Shown here one piece after another: positions 6,257 through 7,387 of a stretch of DNA of 7,387 nt. The stretch comes from CAVQFC01 sp036497895. GTDB taxonomy: Bacteria; Acidobacteriota; Vicinamibacteria; Vicinamibacterales; CAVVIG01. Position 1 is the first letter of the stretch, and each line of letters begins with the position of its first letter. A program made the position numbers and the translations under genes. The notes under the pieces were generated by a model. The model ran no database searches, was not told where the DNA came from, and was given only the letters and a program-made list of their open reading frames with translations. Location: assembly GCA_036497895.1 (NCBI GenBank), contig DASXIR010000139.1, positions 1 through 7,387 on the forward strand. The letters are read 5' to 3'.

Positions 6257-7067
6257 CTGTGACCTCATCGATCCGCTGGTGACGCCGTTCGTCGACGAAG
6301 CGTTGTCGGACACCGATCGCCGCCTGGTGGAAATCCACCTGCTGCAGTGCCCGCCGTGTCATTCGCGCGTGTCGGCCGAGCGCGCCGTGCATCAGTTGAT
6401 GCATCGTCAGCGCACCGGGTTGTGCCGCGAGTCGGCGCCCGATTCACTGCGCGCGACGTGCGCGGGCATGGCCCGGGCAGCGGCCGCGCAACCGGAGGAG
6501 ATTGGTTCGGCCGCGGCGCCGCGGGGCGGGGTCGCCGGCGCGGCGGCGTCCATGTCGTGGCCCTCCTGGCGTGCGCGGTTCACCCCGTACGCGCTCGCCG
6601 CGTCGCTCGTGGTTGGCGTCGGCGGCGCGTTCCTGTATCAGGCGACCGACAAGTCGGCGCGGGTGATGGCCGCCGAACTGACGGCGGATCACATGAAGTG
6701 CTTCGCGATGAATGGCGTACTCGGCACCCACGACGAAACCGAGGCGGTCGAGAGTTCGATGCTGGCGTCGTTCGACTGGCGCATGCACCTGCCGTCGGAG
6801 CCGGCGCGCGCGGGACTCGAGCTGGTCGGCTCGCGGCCCTGCGTCTACGCCGAAGGCAAGATCGCGCACATCATGTATCGCCATCAGGGACACCCGGTGT
6901 CGCTCTTCATGTTGCCCAAAAGCCCCCGTACCCAGCAGCTGCTCGAGGTGTTCGGACACGAAGCCGCAGTGTGGTGTGCCGGCGACCGCACGTTCGTCCT
7001 GATTGCGCGCGAACCGCGCCAGGATGTCGAACGGCTCGCGGAGTATGTCCGCGCGTCGATGCACTAG
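6249..7067 (+). CDS. Membrane-bound ZAS-type anti-sigma factor with a Cys/His-containing periplasmic domain
   Basis: A 272-residue protein whose ATG lies inside the sigma gene (8-base overlap) with no clear Shine-Dalgarno, suggesting translational coupling. The N-terminal zinc-finger domain shows C4 and H30-x3-C34-x2-C37 (HLLQCPPCH), the H-x3-C-x2-C signature of zf-HC2/ZAS anti-sigma factors that bind and mask the sigma factor. A low-complexity Ala/Gly linker (about 85-100) leads to one transmembrane helix at about 113-130 (YALAASLVVGVGGAFLY). The outer part (131-272) has conserved-looking blocks: ADHMKCF with H148 and C151, SRPCVY with C198, AHIMYRHQGHPVSLFML with H207, M209, H212 and H215, and AVWCAGD with C243. 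These could form a disulfide or metal site. The signal is unknown. The downstream thioredoxin makes a redox or metal input plausible. Confidence 0.9.
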   Translation: MPNCDLIDPLVTPFVDEALSDTDRRLVEIHLLQCPPCHSRVSAERAVHQLMHRQRTGLCRESAPDSLRATCAGMARAAAAQPEEIGSAAAPRGGVAGAAASMSWPSWRARFTPYALAASLVVGVGGAFLYQATDKSARVMAAELTADHMKCFAMNGVLGTHDETEAVESSMLASFDWRMHLPSEPARAGLELVGSRPCVYAEGKIAHIMYRHQGHPVSLFMLPKSPRTQQLLEVFGHEAAVWCAGDRTFVLIAREPRQDVERLAEYVRASMH

Positions 7068-7098
7068 CCTCAGACGTTGTCAGGTTCGATATTGCGGC

Positions 7099-7103
7099 AG
7101 GGG
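7099..7103 (+). promoter_or_regulatory. Shine-Dalgarno sequence deciding the thioredoxin start
   Basis: AGGGG at 7099-7103 is 9 bases before the ATG at 7113 but directly abuts the in-frame ATG at 7104. Only the 7113 start has usable spacing, so it is preferred over the version three residues longer. Confidence 0.6.
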
Positions 7104-7112
7104 ATGACGCGC

Positions 7113-7387
7113 ATGAATATTCGATGGGTGATTGCCACGGTCGGTGCGCTGGCGCTCGCGCTGCTGACACTGAACGCGGATCCCGGGTGGCCGTTCCATT
7201 TCTCGGAGGCCGGCGCGGCCAACGCGCCGGGCACAACGTCGTGCCCCGCCAACGCCAAGCCGGCCAAGCTCGACTTCACGCTGAAGGACATCGACAACAA
7301 GCCGGTCAACCTCGCTGCGCTCAAGGGCAAGGTCGTGCTGCTCGATTTCTGGGCGACCTGGTGCGGCCCGTGCAAGGTCGAGATTCC
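7113..7387 (+). CDS. TlpA/ResA-like thioredoxin-fold protein, N-terminal part (partial)
   Basis: The gene runs off the window end; 91 full codons are visible. Residues 1-20 are an N-terminal hydrophobic segment (MNIRWVIATVGALALALLTL), either a signal peptide or a membrane anchor. A spacer of about 30 residues follows, containing one cysteine (C44). The AhpC/TSA-Redoxin/TlpA-like fold begins near residue 52 (KLDFTLKDIDNKPVNLAALK) and reaches the active site DFWATWCGPCKVEIP, with the C84-G-P-C87 redox pair. Such proteins act outside the cytoplasm as thiol-disulfide reductants, for example in cytochrome c maturation or in keeping protein thiols reduced. It starts 45 bases after the anti-sigma stop with no visible terminator between, so it is probably co-transcribed with the sigma/anti-sigma pair. 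The partner reductase and specific substrate lie outside the window or are unknown. Confidence 0.88.
   Translation, partial: MNIRWVIATVGALALALLTLNADPGWPFHFSEAGAANAPGTTSCPANAKPAKLDFTLKDIDNKPVNLAALKGKVVLLDFWATWCGPCKVEI

Noticed and set aside
1..7387. CRISPR array, tRNA or rRNA genes, insertion sequence or phage genes
   Set aside because: No regularly spaced repeats, no tRNA-like TTCGA-arm/acceptor structure that I could recognise, no rRNA-like sequence and no transposase or integrase motif were seen by eye.

Overview
The window is GC-rich and densely coded, with a Gram-negative envelope theme: a C-terminal Omp85-type beta-barrel, several secretion signals and a periplasmic thioredoxin. The combination of a gluzincin peptidase, TolB-like propeller and surface-antigen barrel in one chain, a TPR/aspartyl-protease protein and an ECF sigma factor with a ZAS-type anti-sigma factor resembles gene content I associate with Acidobacteriota (perhaps Vicinamibacteria). 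This placement is an impression from protein style. No rRNA or marker gene is present to settle it.

Layout. Bases 1-184 hold the 3' end of a complex I-type iron-sulfur subunit (NuoI-like), plus strand. After a 129-base gap comes a secreted protein with an N-terminal TPR region and two retropepsin-like domains (314-1825, plus). It converges on, and overlaps by 17 bases, a hotdog acyl-CoA thioesterase on the minus strand (about 2291-1809). The thioesterase lies directly downstream of a 1044-residue minus-strand gene (5430-2296) that fuses a zinc peptidase, a beta-propeller and an outer-membrane barrel. A 256-base divergent intergenic region (5431-5686) separates this from a plus-strand operon: ECF sigma factor (5687-6256), a membrane anti-sigma factor overlapping it by 8 bases (6249-7067), and a TlpA/ResA-like thioredoxin cut by the window end (7113 onward).

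How the genes may work together. The sigma/anti-sigma/thioredoxin trio looks like a signal-transduction unit with a redox or metal input from the envelope. The large outer-membrane peptidase gene is transcribed divergently from the same intergenic region, which carries a tandem 10-bp repeat on its side and an inverted repeat in the sigma-factor leader. It is therefore a natural candidate target of that sigma factor, but this is inference. No tRNA, rRNA, CRISPR array, insertion sequence or phage gene was seen. The items most worth a second look are the three-module outer-membrane peptidase, the double-DTG protease, the thioesterase without a standard start codon, and the repeats in the divergent region.
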